Assembly (NCBI GenBank): GCA_037176905.1
Contig: JBBBWG010021111.1
Coordinates: forward strand, 99,492-163,491
Source of the DNA: Azolla pinnata
Lineage: Eukaryota; Streptophyta; Polypodiopsida; Salviniales; Salviniaceae
Length of the DNA: 64,000 bases
Direction: 5' to 3'
The position numbers and the translations under genes are program-made. Below, one piece after another: positions 9,661 through 24,889 of this stretch; within the stretch, counting starts at the first letter, position 1, and every line of letters starts with the position of its first letter. Under the pieces are notes generated by a model. That model had not been told where the DNA came from and did no database searches. It was given only the letters and a program-made list of their open reading frames with translations.

Positions 9661-12600
9661 ATGGCGGCGGCAGCAGCAGCAGCTGCAGATCATCACGGCC
9701 TCCACGGACCGGACTCGAAGCTCCATAGCCACCGGAGCAGTGCCCGCGAGACGACGGCGCCATGCCCCAAGATCAGCAGGCCTCCGATGCGGATTCTGCA
9801 CAGCAGGCACGCGGATGCGCGCTCGATCCACTCCGTTTCCTTGCGGAAGGTGCAGGAGGCGGAGGATGGAGATGGGAAGGGCGAGGGCGAGGGCGATGGC
9901 GATGGTGATGCAGACGAGAAAGGGAACGGAGACGGAGACGGAGATGGAGATGGAGATGGAGATGGGAAGGCGAAGACGGCGATGAGTAGCTCGGCTGTGA
10001 GCTGGGACAGCCGGCGCTCTTACAGCAGCTCCATGATCAGACCTCCCTCGATGCTCGTCGGCAGCAGCTATGGCGACGAGGAGAAGCTTCCTGCTGCGAT
10101 CGAGCCGCAGCAGAAGGCGAAGGCGAAGGCGAGCCTGATGAAGAGGCTGGGCTCCTTCCTTTCCTCGAGGAAGAAGCCTGATCGAGATCTCCCACCGAAG
10201 CCGAAGCCGAAGCCGAAGCCGAAGCCGAAGCTCTCGCAGGATTGTGGCTCGATTCAAGGCCCTCCTCGAGCCCTCGCTGCTGCTGCTGCTGCTGCTCTTC
10301 TTCCTCCTCCTCCTCCTCCTCCTCCATCTGCAGCCGCGAGCAGCGCTGCAGCTTCCATGGCGATGAGCTCCACGAGCTTGCGCTCGTCTTCGTCATCAGC
10401 GATGGTGGTGCAGGAACCGGGCTCCTCCTCGTCACGGGGTTTAGGGAGCGGCCGCCATGGAACCTCCTCCGCAAGCCGAGGAGCCGTCTCGCCATCGCCG
10501 TCTTCTGCTTCTTCTTCTTCCGCGGCGGCGGCGGCGGCTGCTTCTTCTTCTGCTGCTGCTTCTTCTGCTTCTGCTTCTGCTGCTGCTTCTGCTTCTGCTT
10601 CTGCTTCTTCCGCGGCGGCTGCTGCTGCGGCGGCGCACGCGAGGAGGAAGAGCCTGAGGCGCGTGTGGGAGCAGGTGGGAGGGAGAGTGTTCTCGTGCGG
10701 GAGCAGCAGCGGCCACATGAACGGGATCGCGATCTCTGAGAAGACGACGATGATGGAGCTCCCCCGATTCGCCATAGCCGCCGACCTCCCTCTCCTGCAT
10801 CGCACCATCAGCAGCAGCAGCTCTAGAGGCCCCAGCTCCCGCGACGCCATCGCCTGCTTCGCGAGCCATGGCGATGGAAGCTCATCAGCTCCACAGCCGC
10901 AGCAGCCGCAGCCGCAGCAGCAGCAAGCGCAAGGGCGTCTCGAGGAAGAATCGGTCGCCATGGATGAGGCCTACTGGCTATCTCTGGCAGAATCCATTCT
11001 GGAGAAGCAACGGCAAGGCGATGATGATGAAGAAGAAGAGGACGCGCAGCGGCGGCGGAGGCAGCAGAATCGCAGCAGCAGCAGCTATGACGATGGCGAT
11101 GGCGATGGCGATGGCGATGGAGCTTCAGCGCCAGGTGAGCGTCGTTCTCCCTTACCTCCTGCTGCGTCTACGGCGGCGGCTGCTGCAGCTTCGTCTGCAG
11201 CTTCTTCCTCGTCTGCGGTCCTGGAATATGCCCCTCCTGCAGATCCTGCAAGCAGGGACGTTCTCGGGCTCCGTCATGAACCATGGAGCTTCGCTCCATG
11301 GCCGCAGCAGCAGCAGCAGCAGCAGGAAGGAGGCGACGGAATCGTCGGTAGTAGATCAGAGCGTCGGATGCTGGAAGAGCAGGAGGAGGAGGAAGAAGCG
11401 CCATCGCCATGGCTGTCATCACCATCGTCGTCTTCCTCAGCATCACCACCGTCATCAGCATCGAAGCTTCCAGCGACGAGGACTGAAGGCAGCAGCAGCA
11501 GCAGAAGCGGATCTGCTGCGCCTGGGGTAGTAGAGCTCCACAGAGCCAAGGAGGAGCAGGAGGAGAAGAAGCCATGGAAGGCGATGATGCAGCTGACGAC
11601 GGCGGGCAGATCATCTGCTCACCGCCATCGCCGGGGAGAGCACTACTACGACGCCTTGCTGTCTCGCCATCACCGCCTGAACACGAGGCTGGAAGAGTCG
11701 CCATGCCTGCTCCACAGCCATCATCAGCAGCTGCAGCTGCAGCTGCAGCACAGGAGCACGGCTATGGCGGAAGCAGGAGGAGGAGGAGGAGGATTGAGGT
11801 CCAGATCGGAGTGCAGCAGCAGCAGCAGCACATGCGCGAAGATGAAGCATCATCAGAGCTGCTGCAAGGATGCGGTGGAAACGACGACGACGAGGGTTCG
11901 GAGCAAGAGCAGCGGATCGGTGGAGCAGCAGCAGTGTGCGAGCCATGGCCATCAGAATCGGAATCAGACTCAGACTCAGACTCAGAATCGGCCGCAGCAG
12001 CAGAATCAGAATCAGAATCAGAATCAGAATCAGAAGCAGCAGCAGATCAGCGATGGCGGAGAGAGCAGCAGCGTGGTGATGCGAGGAGCAGCAGATCGGA
12101 TGATGATGATGATGATGATGAAGGCGGAGCAGCAAGAAGAAGAAGGTGCAGGCGATGGCGATGGCGATGGCGGTGGCGTTGTTGCTGCTGCTGCTTCCAA
12201 GGAGGGGTTGCAGCCGCTGGAGAAGTTTCTGATGCAGGAGCGGGCGGATGTTCAAGCTTCCATGGAAGAAGCTCCGTCGCAGAAAGAGGAGGAAGAGGAA
12301 GAGGAGGAGACAAGAGCAGCAGCAGCAGCAGCAGCAGCTATGGTGGAGGCGAGCTTGGGCGGCGGCTATGGCGGCGGGGGAGCAGGGGGAGGGAGGACGT
12401 CGCTCATGGCGCTGCTTCACGAGGAGAAGGAGGAGGAGGAAGGAGGCCGAGGTCGGGAGCAGCCGGCGATGGCGATGGTGGGCGATCATGACGAGGAGGA
12501 GGAGGAAGAAGAAGAAGCAGAAGAAGAAGATCTGGCGCTGCAGGATCGTCTGCAGATTCATGGAGAAGACGAAGACGAAGACGAAGACGACGACGAAGAC

Positions 12601-13074
12601 GACGACGAAGAAGACGATGAAGACGAAGATGAAGAAGAAGACGAAGACGAAGAAGAAGATGAAGAAGAAGAAGATGAGGACGGCGATGGCGATGGCGATG
12701 GCGATGGCGAAGGCGAGGAAGCGCAGAAGAAGAAGCTGCAGAAGCAAACAGCGAAGCAGCAGAAGACGGCGAAGCAGCAGAAGACGGCGAAGAAGCAGAA
12801 GAAGACGCAGAAGAAGGAGACGACGAAGAAGACGACGACCCAGAAGAAGAAGACGAAGAAGAAGAAGAAGAAGAAGAAGAAGGCGATGGCGATGGCGATG
12901 GCGATGGCGATCGATCCTCTGCAGTGCTGCGTCTGCATGGTGGGGAGGCGCGGCGCCGCGCTCATCCCTTGCGGCCACACCTTCTGCAGGAGCTGCAGCA
13001 AGCAGCTGTTCGCGGAGCGCGGCGCTTGCCCGCTCTGCAACAACCTCATCGCGCAGGTGCTCCATATCTTCTGA
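9661..13074 (+). CDS. RING-finger protein (probable E3 ubiquitin ligase) with extreme low-complexity body
   Basis: This is an uninterrupted 1,137-residue frame. The C-terminus carries a C3HC4 RING: CCVC, then CGHTFCRSC, then CPLC, closing with NNLIAQVLHIF. That layout and ending match a plant RING family whose members end in a similar LCN...ILEILDIF, act as E3 ligases by recruiting an E2, and carry an SLMALLEETDR-like box. Here that box survives as TSLMALLHEEKE, about 230 residues before the RING. Another conserved patch is RRKSLRRVWEQVGGRVFSCG. The rest is poly-Ser, poly-Ala, poly-Gln, QNQNQN, GDGDGD, a long Asp/Glu block (about 12560-12720) and a Lys block (about 12725-12880), encoded by triplet and hexamer repeats. 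Upstream are two tiny frames (9491-9514, 9529-9552). The start at the first ATG is plausible, but the N-terminus is not conserved. Family members are much shorter, so expansion is likely. Confidence 0.8.
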   Translation: MAAAAAAAADHHGLHGPDSKLHSHRSSARETTAPCPKISRPPMRILHSRHADARSIHSVSLRKVQEAEDGDGKGEGEGDGDGDADEKGNGDGDGDGDGDGDGKAKTAMSSSAVSWDSRRSYSSSMIRPPSMLVGSSYGDEEKLPAAIEPQQKAKAKASLMKRLGSFLSSRKKPDRDLPPKPKPKPKPKPKLSQDCGSIQGPPRALAAAAAAALLPPPPPPPPSAAASSAAASMAMSSTSLRSSSSSAMVVQEPGSSSSRGLGSGRHGTSSASRGAVSPSPSSASSSSAAAAAAASSSAAASSASASAAASASASASSAAAAAAAAHARRKSLRRVWEQVGGRVFSCGSSSGHMNGIAISEKTTMMELPRFAIAADLPLLHRTISSSSSRGPSSRDAIACFASHGDGSSSAPQPQQPQPQQQQAQGRLEEESVAMDEAYWLSLAESILEKQRQGDDDEEEEDAQRRRRQQNRSSSSYDDGDGDGDGDGASAPGERRSPLPPAASTAAAAAASSAASSSSAVLEYAPPADPASRDVLGLRHEPWSFAPWPQQQQQQQEGGDGIVGSRSERRMLEEQEEEEEAPSPWLSSPSSSSSASPPSSASKLPATRTEGSSSSRSGSAAPGVVELHRAKEEQEEKKPWKAMMQLTTAGRSSAHRHRRGEHYYDALLSRHHRLNTRLEESPCLLHSHHQQLQLQLQHRSTAMAEAGGGGGGLRSRSECSSSSSTCAKMKHHQSCCKDAVETTTTRVRSKSSGSVEQQQCASHGHQNRNQTQTQTQNRPQQQNQNQNQNQNQKQQQISDGGESSSVVMRGAADRMMMMMMMKAEQQEEEGAGDGDGDGGGVVAAAASKEGLQPLEKFLMQERADVQASMEEAPSQKEEEEEEEETRAAAAAAAAMVEASLGGGYGGGGAGGGRTSLMALLHEEKEEEEGGRGREQPAMAMVGDHDEEEEEEEEAEEEDLALQDRLQIHGEDEDEDEDDDEDDDEEDDEDEDEEEDEDEEEDEEEEDEDGDGDGDGDGEGEEAQKKKLQKQTAKQQKTAKQQKTAKKQKKTQKKETTKKTTTQKKKTKKKKKKKKKAMAMAMAMAIDPLQCCVCMVGRRGAALIPCGHTFCRSCSKQLFAERGACPLCNNLIAQVLHIF

Positions 13075-13082
13075 TGCTTCTC

Positions 13083-13230
13083 CTCCGATCGATCCTCTTC
13101 TGCTTCGGAGCTTCTGATTCTGCTTCTGCTTCTGCTGCTTCGGAGCTTCTGATTCTGCTTCTGCTTCTGCTGCTTCGGAGCTTCTGATTCTGCTTCGGAG
13201 CTTCTTCATCTGCCATCGCTGCGAGAGCTT
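13083..13230. repeat. CTTCTGATTCTG tandem repeat after the RING gene
   Basis: Tandem units of about 50 bases, each with GCTTCGGAGCTTCTGATTCTG, directly follow the stop codon, probably in the 3' untranslated region. Confidence 0.75.
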
Positions 13231-13481
13231 CCATGGCTCCTGCTTCTCCATATATGCCTTCCTTCTGAGTGAGCTTCCTTCTTCCTCTGCCATCGCTGCG
13301 AGCTTCTTCTTCTCCTTTGCCGCCGTTGGTGTTTCGCTGCTGCTTCCTCCTCCTTCGCCGGAGCTATGGCGGAGCTGCTCTGCTCAGCTTCTTCCTCGCC
13401 ATGGCTTCTTCTTCTTCCTTGCCGTCGTTCTTTCGCTTCTTCCTTCGCCATAGCTATGGATGGGGGAACGGAAGCTTCCTC

Positions 13482-13692
13482 CTGTTCTCCTTTCTCTCCT
13501 TCGTCGCCATAGCCATCGCCATCGCCATCCATCGGAGCTTCTTCTTCTGCAGCTTCCGAAAGAGAAGCCCTACATTCTTCTTCTTCCCCTTCCTGTTCTC
13601 CTTTCTCTCCTTCGTCGCCATAGCCATAGCCATAGCCATAGCCATCGCCATCGCCATCCATCGGAGCCTCTTCTCTTCTTCTGCAGCTTCCG
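13482..13692. repeat. Tandem duplication with (GCCATC)n expansion
   Basis: Two copies of a block of about 85-105 bases start CCTGTTCTCCTTTCTCTCC and end TCTGCAGCTTCCG. They differ mainly in the number of GCCATA/GCCATC hexamers. The block keeps a frame open (13269-13949), but that frame is all repeat and I do not call it a gene. Confidence 0.8.
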
Positions 13693-14189
13693 GAAAGCCT
13701 CCTGTTGTCATCATCCCTCCGCTTGTCAACATCTCCCCACATACATGTAAGCTAGCTTCCCGGAGAGCTCTGATCTGTCTTTCTTTGCAAGCTGGTTTGA
13801 TTCCACCATCGCCGGCCACGCCGATCGTTTCCAAGCGGCAACAGTTACCCTACATTCATTTGTTCCCTTCTGCTTTCTCCTTCTTCTCCTTCTTCAGAAT
13901 CTGTGTTTCCGCAGCAAAGAAACGAGTCCGCCATGGAAGCTGTATGTAGTATCCACCGAGACGCCAAACGGCTGCATATACACAACACACATATGTATAC
14001 ATACATAAGCTCCTCGCAATCTCATCCCTGAGTTCTTTCATCGTCGTTTGTTGTGAACCATCGCCGATTCAAGCCGGCTATGGAGACGCGATCTTGTGGC
14101 TAAAGCATCTGCAGATCGCGCTTTTGCAGGCAGCTGAGAGGTAAATCCATCCATCTCTCGGACTTTTTGATCTTTGAGCTTTTTCAGGA

Positions 14190-15240
14190 CGAAATTTCAG
14201 CAGGTGTGCTTTGAAGCTCAGAGATTCCTCATCTCTTCCAAACCTTGCTTAATGGAGCTTTGCCATAGCTCAGATCTCCCTCAAACCTTGCTTGTTCATA
14301 GAGCTTTGCCATACATAGCTCAGAGATCCCTCACCTCTTCCAAACCTTGCTTGTGGATAGAGCTTTGCCATACATAGCTCAGATCTCCCTCACCTCTTCC
14401 AAACCTNNNNNNNNNNNNNNNNNNNNNNNNNNNNNNNNNNNNNNNNNNNNNNNNNNNNNNNNNNNNNNNNNNNNNNNNNNNNNNNNNNNNNNNNNNNNNN
14501 NNNNNNNNNNNNNNNNNNNNNNNNNNNNNNNNNNNNNNNNNNNNNNNNNNNNNNNNNNNNNNNNNNNNNNNNNNNNNNNNNNNNNNNNNNNNNNNNNNNN
14601 NNNNNNNNNNNNNNNNNNNNNNNNNNNNNNNNNNNNNNNNNNNNNNNNNNNNNNNNNNNNNNNNNNNNNNNNNNNNNNNNNNNNNNNNNNNNNNNNNNNN
14701 NNNNNNNNNNNNNNNNNNNNNNNNNNNNNNNNNNNNNNNNNNNNNNNNNNNNNNNNNNNNNNNNNNNNNNNNNNNNNNNNNNNNNNNNNNNNNNNNNNNN
14801 NNNNNNNNNNNNNNNNNNNNNNNNNNNNNNNNNNNNNNNNNNNNNNNNNNNNNNNNNNNNNNNNNNNNNNNNNNNNNNNNNNNNNNNNNNNNNNNNNNNN
14901 NNNNNNNNNNCTCTTCCAAACCTTGCTTGTTCATAGAGAGAGCTTTGCCATACATAGCTCAGATCTCCCTCACCTCTTCCAAACCTTGCTTAATTAATGG
15001 AGGTTTGTCATAGCTCGGATCTCCCTCACCTCTTCCAAACCTTGTTTAATGGAGGTTTGCCATAGCTCAGATCTCCCTCGTCTCTTGCTTCAGATTGAAG
15101 CATTCCTCATCTGTTCCAAACCTTGCCATAGCTCAAAAATCCCTCATCTCTTCCAAACCGCGCTTGAGCTTGCCTAGCTCCGACATTCCTTCATTTCATC
15201 TCTTCCAAACCGCGCTTGACCTTGCCATAGTCTAGTGGGA
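14190..15240. repeat. Minisatellite of about 60-bp units, interrupted by an assembly gap
   Basis: Units of about 53-60 bases carry CTCTTCCAAACCTTGCTT and GAGCTTTGCCATA, repeated on both sides of the N run and degenerating to the right (15060-15240). The true length is unknown because of the gap. Confidence 0.9.
14407..14910. other. Assembly gap (504 N)
   Basis: A run of unknown bases lies within the minisatellite; the repeat probably prevented assembly. Confidence 0.99.
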
Positions 15241-15854
15241 GGTCAGCATGCCATAGCCTACGACAGATTCCAAAGGAGATCGATCGATCACTGGTTCAAA
15301 TCTTGTCTGCGACATTCAATCATTAGACCATAGCAGCTCATTGTCGATCGGATCAGCAATGGAAAGAGCAAGTGAAGCCTCCCCGAAATCTATCTGATCG
15401 AATCCAATCCAATCCAATCCAATCCATCCATCTATGTCTTCGCAATGGAGTTCAACGAGGCCTCGAGAACAACAAATCTATCGATCTATGCCGCGAATCA
15501 CCAGCAGACACAAATCGGAAAATCGTTTCGCTTGGATCAGACCACCGCATTCTTGCATTCTCACAGAAAGCGTACAAAATCTGCATGCAACTGGCGCCAA
15601 TGTACAAAAGGTAGCCTGCATTGTGGCATCGATTCTCATGATTGGCTGATCGGTCCTGATGGGGCTCTCCTTTCATTCGAAAACCAGATAGAGATATCGA
15701 GGGCACTTGATGCCATTAAACCACAGACAGGGAGATGTCGAGGGGCTTGATTCAAAGGACAGATATCGATGAATGCGATGCATTTGATAGACTCTCTCTT
15801 CTTGTAGATCTCGCCCCACCACAACCACGCATGTATCAATTCTGGTCATGCAGA

Positions 15855-16240
15855 TCGAACAGTTTTGTCATGGGTCTGCTGATGATGATTAAGATCAGAG
15901 GAGACTAAAGAGAAAAGAATGGATTAATGTGTTCTTTCAGGCTGTTAAGCCCATGCGGATCCAACAGTTTTGTCATGGGTCTGCTAATGATGATTAAGAT
16001 CAGAGGAGATTAAAGAGAAAAGAATGGATTAATGTGTTCCTTCAGGCTGTGGTCTGCTAATGATGATTAAGATCAGAGGAGATTAAAGAGAATAGAATGG
16101 ATTAATGTGTTCCTTCAGGAGAAGATTAAAGAGAAAAGAATGGATTAATGTGTTCTTTCAGGCTGTTACGCCCATGCAAATCGAACAATTTTGTCATGGG
16201 TCTGCTAATGATGATTAAGATCAGAGGAGATTAAAGAGAA
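15855..16240. repeat. Tandem repeat, unit about 105 bp with truncated copies
   Basis: About four copies of a unit carry GTCATGGGTCTGCTAATGATG, AAGATCAGAGGAGATTAAAG and AATGGATTAATGTGTTC. The middle copies are truncated. The array ends in GGGTTTAGGGTTTAG, a telomere-like motif. Confidence 0.9.
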
Positions 16241-18150
16241 GGGTTTAGGGTTTAGCGTTCATATACGTAGCATACCGTATATGTACGGTATACATGCTTC
16301 GTATTTCAACAATCAATGTATTTCTACTAAAGAATGTATAAATACTTAGAATATACATCTGTTTTACAAATCTTACCACTGTTGTTTCCTCGTCGCCATT
16401 TGCGCTAATTACTCCATAATAATCTCGATTGCCTCTGATGTAATTAATTAGGTCATAATTAGGTCATCATCTCAATCGCTCGATGTAATTAGTGTCGATT
16501 ATGTAATATACAGATGCAACATTCTCGGGAGAAGCTGCTCTGCTGTTGTCGATTTAACCGCTGGTTTGGATGGACCCTAATTGTAGCAATGCAGCATGAT
16601 CGGTTGGGATTATGTTTTCGTTTACCAAATGTCCAAGTCTGACGACTTTCACTCGAGCTCGTTGTGCTTGAAAGGCTTGATTTCGCACGAAGATCAAACA
16701 AAAGATGGAAAAAAAACATCTTCAGCTTAGCATTTTCCTTCCATAATCACAACAACTGCCCTTTGTGACAAAAGCATGTAAGCGGGACTGGCTCCTCGTT
16801 CGGTCAATTGGAAAAATTAGTTAGCAATCTATTTAAATTAGGGGGAGATTAATCAGTTGGCGTGCCTGATATAATTACATATAGGGGGGCGATTGATCAA
16901 GATTATGGCTTGATTAGCACGAACATCGATTAGAGACAGATGTAGTAAGACAAGGCCTTCAATTTGTAGCTTTTAGCTTTAGCAGGCGTTAAAATGTAAT
17001 TTATAATTTTGTTCGACGTTTCCTGGTAATTCTTCCTGTTTAACATGTAGTCGTTAAATACATTGAACTACGTCAAGTGGAAATTACAATGAATTAAACC
17101 TGCATATCACTAGAATTTGTTGTATCTAATTGTTTGACATTAGTATAGTTGTAAAACACTAAGCTAGAGAGATTTAAAATCAAGTTTTACTAATATTCCC
17201 CAAGTAAGTAGTAGCCCTACTAGAAATTGATTCTGATATTTATAAATTTGGCTTAAAAAGAACAAAAGCTCCAAACCGTAAAATACGCGTACAATACATG
17301 CAAGCCTTTCAAAATGTATTTTATTGATGAAATACGGACGACAGAGAGTCAGATTGGGTCTCTCACCGCTCGCCGATGTGTTTGTTGTTACTGTTTGTTC
17401 TTTTTAATTTCCTTGAATAAAACTCCTTCCATCGGTTATGGAATCGGCCAAGGAAACCGCTTCGATAATCTCGCCAAGTTCTTTTATACGGGATTATTCC
17501 CCCTTCCTCGGTGGCTTTTTCTACCTCTGTATATATGTAGCAGTGGCCACACGCAATGTATATGATTTACCCATTTGGATTATTGTAGCCATTCAGTACT
17601 AGTAATAACTAATGACATGGCAAATTCTGGGGAAAAAAAAGAGAGAGCTTAGTGCTGCATGCGGTAGATAAGCATAAAGGATCTTCTTCGTCACGAGCCG
17701 CCAGCTGAGCAAACAGAGAGAGAAAGAGAGCGAGAGAGTAAAGATTGGGATTTATCAGCAGCTGTCCGAAGGTTGTACGTGTCGTCGATTCATCACCACA
17801 ACAAGGTAAAGGAAATGCATATACGATGCCATGTGCATCGGAAGGTGAGGGCTAGAGTTGTCAGTCAGTTCACCAGAATGCAGACGCACGAATCGAATTG
17901 AAGAATAGATGATAAGGGTATTTGAGAAATAGGCCAAAGGAAAAGGCTTGTTACAAATTACAACCTAACACTGTGAGAACAACTACAAACAGTCACAAAT
18001 GGTTCTCCACCCTCTTACATGATGAACAAAAACAACGAGGGGATCAAAGTTCCATTTAACTTCTCCACGAAATATTATACGCCAAAGGCCGAGCCTTAAC
18101 TTCTCAGCCCCGCTCACATTAGAGGAAGCTTCCCTTTTGTAAAGCACGCT
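16241..18150. other. Intergenic, AT-rich
   Basis: AT-rich sequence with no supported gene. A short palindrome of ATACCGTA and TACGGTAT around TATG lies near 16271-16292, and a GA-rich patch near 17640-17740. Confidence 0.5.
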
Positions 18151-18354
18151 GCACGATTCGACGATGATTTCCATTACCAAACAGCACGCAGTCGCCGGCG
18201 ATTCACAGGTCGCAAAACGATCGCTCGATCGATCGATCCGATCGGTGCAAAGTCGCGTGAGTTACTCTGGTCACCGAACCAAAGGGGCCATTTCGCGATC
18301 AAAGCCGCGGAGAAGACCCAATCATGCATGCAGAGCGCGGATGCGCGATCTGGC

Positions 18355-19275
18355 TCGATCGCATGCATGCATGCATGCATGCCCGTGCACGGACACCATT
18401 AAGGTGATAGGCGAGAGAGGTTCCTTTCACTGCTGTCCTTCCCGATCTAAGGCAGTAGATGGCCAGAACATGGGGAGCCATGAATGACGCCGATCGATCG
18501 ATCGCCAGAAAGACGGAGAAAGTAACCTTGCTAATCATGTGCTCATTCATTGCGCCCCATCGCGCACATGCACATGCACATGCACATCCACATGCACATG
18601 CATGCATCCTGGCACCGCACATGTCCACCCACATGCACATGCATGCATCCTGGCACCGCACATGTCCATCGCGTAAATGTGCATTTGCTTATGTTTGTAT
18701 GTATGTACGTACGTACGTACGTATGCTAGCTCGCATGCATAGCATGCATATGCATTCGCATTCTGCACATGCACATGCATGTACATACATGCTCGTGCAC
18801 ATGCACGCATACATGAACCACACGTGCCGGTAAAAACACTAGATGTTTTACGTATGCAGCATGCGTGCACACACACACACACACGTACATGCATAACATA
18901 ACGACGCACACAAGCATCCATGCATGCATGACATCTCGATGCATGCATGCGTAACATGAATGCATTCATGCACACACATGCATCCATGCATGCATGCATG
19001 CATGAACACACGTGCACGACAGCGGCATACACCCGCAATGGGTGCGTCGCATGCATCCCATACATGCGCGCACACATGCATCGAACACATACTTGCATGC
19101 GCGCATGCATGCACACATGACTCCGGTCATGATCCATGCACACATGCACACCTACACATGCACGCATGCATGCATGCACATATACATGCATGCACGCATG
19201 CACACATACATACATGCACGCATGCACACATACATACATGCACGCATGCAAACACACATGCATGCATGCATACAA
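18355..19275. repeat. CATGCA/CACATG-rich alternating tract
   Basis: About 900 bases are dominated by ATGC, ACATGC, TACG and CA units, giving many overlapping palindromes (GCATGCATGC, ACGTACGTACGT). It ends about 190 bases before the ALDH start codon. Long Cys/His/Met-rich frames on both strands are by-products of the repeat. Confidence 0.85.
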
Positions 19276-19464
19276 GTTCTTCCTCCTCCTTACTTGCTCT
19301 TTGAGCTGACGATTGCTGGTGCCATTCGAGCGATTTCTCTGTTGATCTTCGCTCTGTGTGCTTGATTCACAGAGCTACGTTGGTAGAGGTGGATCTAGAG
19401 AAAGGGAAAGAGGTATAGAACACAGAGAGAGAGGGGGAGAGAGAGAGAGAGCGAGAGAAAGAAC

Positions 19465-23142
<3,678 letters not shown>

Positions 23143-24149
23143 AAGGAAAATGCAGCTGCAAAAGGATGTTGTCAAGAAGCCCACCTGATCATAACCCTTA
23201 CCTTACCCTAGTGCTACACCCTAACCTTTAATCCTATTTTTCTCGTGATGAATGGCATTTTTTCTTGCACACTTCATGAATGTAAAAATGTAATATTGCA
23301 TTTGTGTATTTTATGTTTCTCTTGTCAAGGGTCATCCATTTGTTACTCGTGTAAGCTGCCATTCCAGCTATAACATACCATGCAACTACTGTCTCTGCAA
23401 CAAGGTATGCTTTTTTTTTTCCAACACACCATCTATTTGGCAAAACTATCAAGGTCGAAGATTGAATGTAATACTTTGAGTTGTTAATTGTAAAATAAAG
23501 AGGCATGACTCTCGATGGATTACTTGGACAAAGCATATATGCAAATATATATGTATGGAGATGTGGAGATGCCAACTCTCAAAAATATACTTTCAACATA
23601 GTAAAGTGAAGTAAGCAACTTACTACTTTTAGCCAAGTTTGCTTTCAAGGTACTTACTCATGTTGATAAAGAACATGTTAATCCTGAATCACAGTAAAAT
23701 AGTGAAATTACGGCATGCACTACAGCCTATTGTAGGGAGAATTTACTGGATGCATTTGTGAAACATGGCGTCTATCAATTGGATAATAAGATGCATACTA
23801 TTTCAAAGCTTCATTTGAGGGTATATGGTATTCGTTCATGGATCATTTGAAATGTTTCTGTTAATTCAAATTGTTTACTATCGACGGTTACATTATGTTT
23901 GTGCTTTCCTAAGTGTTAACACAATCAATAGGGGTGGAAAGATTCTTTTCGGTGTGAATTTGCATCAGGCTATGTATTCAATGGAAGAGCCTCCTCTAGC
24001 AGACAGGCATCCATGACATATTGATGATATGTTGGAAAGTAGAGCGTATCTTTTTATTCTCTGCTTGGAATTAAAAACTGAAAAGCCTATGATGGCTAAA
24101 GGGAGATTAGATCAGTAATGCAAGATAAAAGATACACCAATCGTGCTTT
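23143..24149. other. Intergenic, downstream of ALDH
   Basis: Probable ALDH 3' untranslated region, then AT-rich sequence without a supported gene. A CCCTTACC/CCCTAACC patch is near 23195-23225. Confidence 0.5.
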
Positions 24150-24650
24150 ATGGAATGGATATCTTTCCAGTGTAGATTTCAGATTGATTTTGATCTATGG
24201 GACTAATTTCAATAACTTCCAGGTTATCTTTTCAGTGTAGATTTCAGACTGATTTTGATCTATGGAACTAATTTCAATAACTTCCAGGTTATCTTTTCAG
24301 TGTAGACTGTAGATTGCTTTTGATCTATGGGGCCAATTTCGTTTTCAATCTGTTGGACCAATCTCATTAACTTTTTAAGGTATCTTTTCAGTGCAGATTG
24401 TAGACTGATTTTGAGCTATGGGTCCAATCTTCAATTTCAATACTGTCAGACCAATCTCAATAATATCTTTTCAGTGCATAGTGTAGATTGATTTTGAGCA
24501 GGGGAGCCAATTTCAATGTGAAAAATCTTCGGGACCAAATTTCATTTACAACTTTCTGGATATCTTTTCAATGTATATTGTAGAATGATTTTGAACCAAT
24601 GGGGCCAATTTCATAAAACTTTTGGTATATCTTTTCAATGTATATCATGT
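24150..24650. repeat. Degenerate tandem repeat, unit about 60-70 bp
   Basis: Seven or so imperfect copies carry ATCTTTTCAGTGTAGATT and GATTTTGATCTATGGG, followed by CCAATTTCA. Confidence 0.85.
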
Positions 24651-24889
24651 ACATTGATCTACATTTGGAATGGCTTGTTGGTCCGTTCTCTTCGAATCGG
24701 CTTATTTGGGTTTTCCTTCTCCTCGGAAAACAATTTACTAGTCCTGACTCCTACGATAGCATTGGCTTTGCGAGCTTTGACGAATCTGTGGAGCTTACGA
24801 TTTAATAATTAGACAAGTTAATTTGTACGATTAGACGCGATCTGGGATGGTTTAATGTATCGCACAGCAGGCTAGGACCCATCATTCGA

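Noticed and set aside
13269-13949. 226-codon frame after the RING gene
   Set aside because: Translation of duplicated GCCATC and CTTCTT repeats; likely 3' untranslated sequence.
15275-15320. GGTTCAAATC, resembling a tRNA T-loop
   Set aside because: No acceptor stem, D-arm or anticodon arm can be drawn around it.
18547-19275. 242-codon Cys/His/Met-rich frame, superficially like a metal-binding or small secreted protein
   Set aside because: Each motif is a readout of CATG/CACA repeats, and both strands are equally open.
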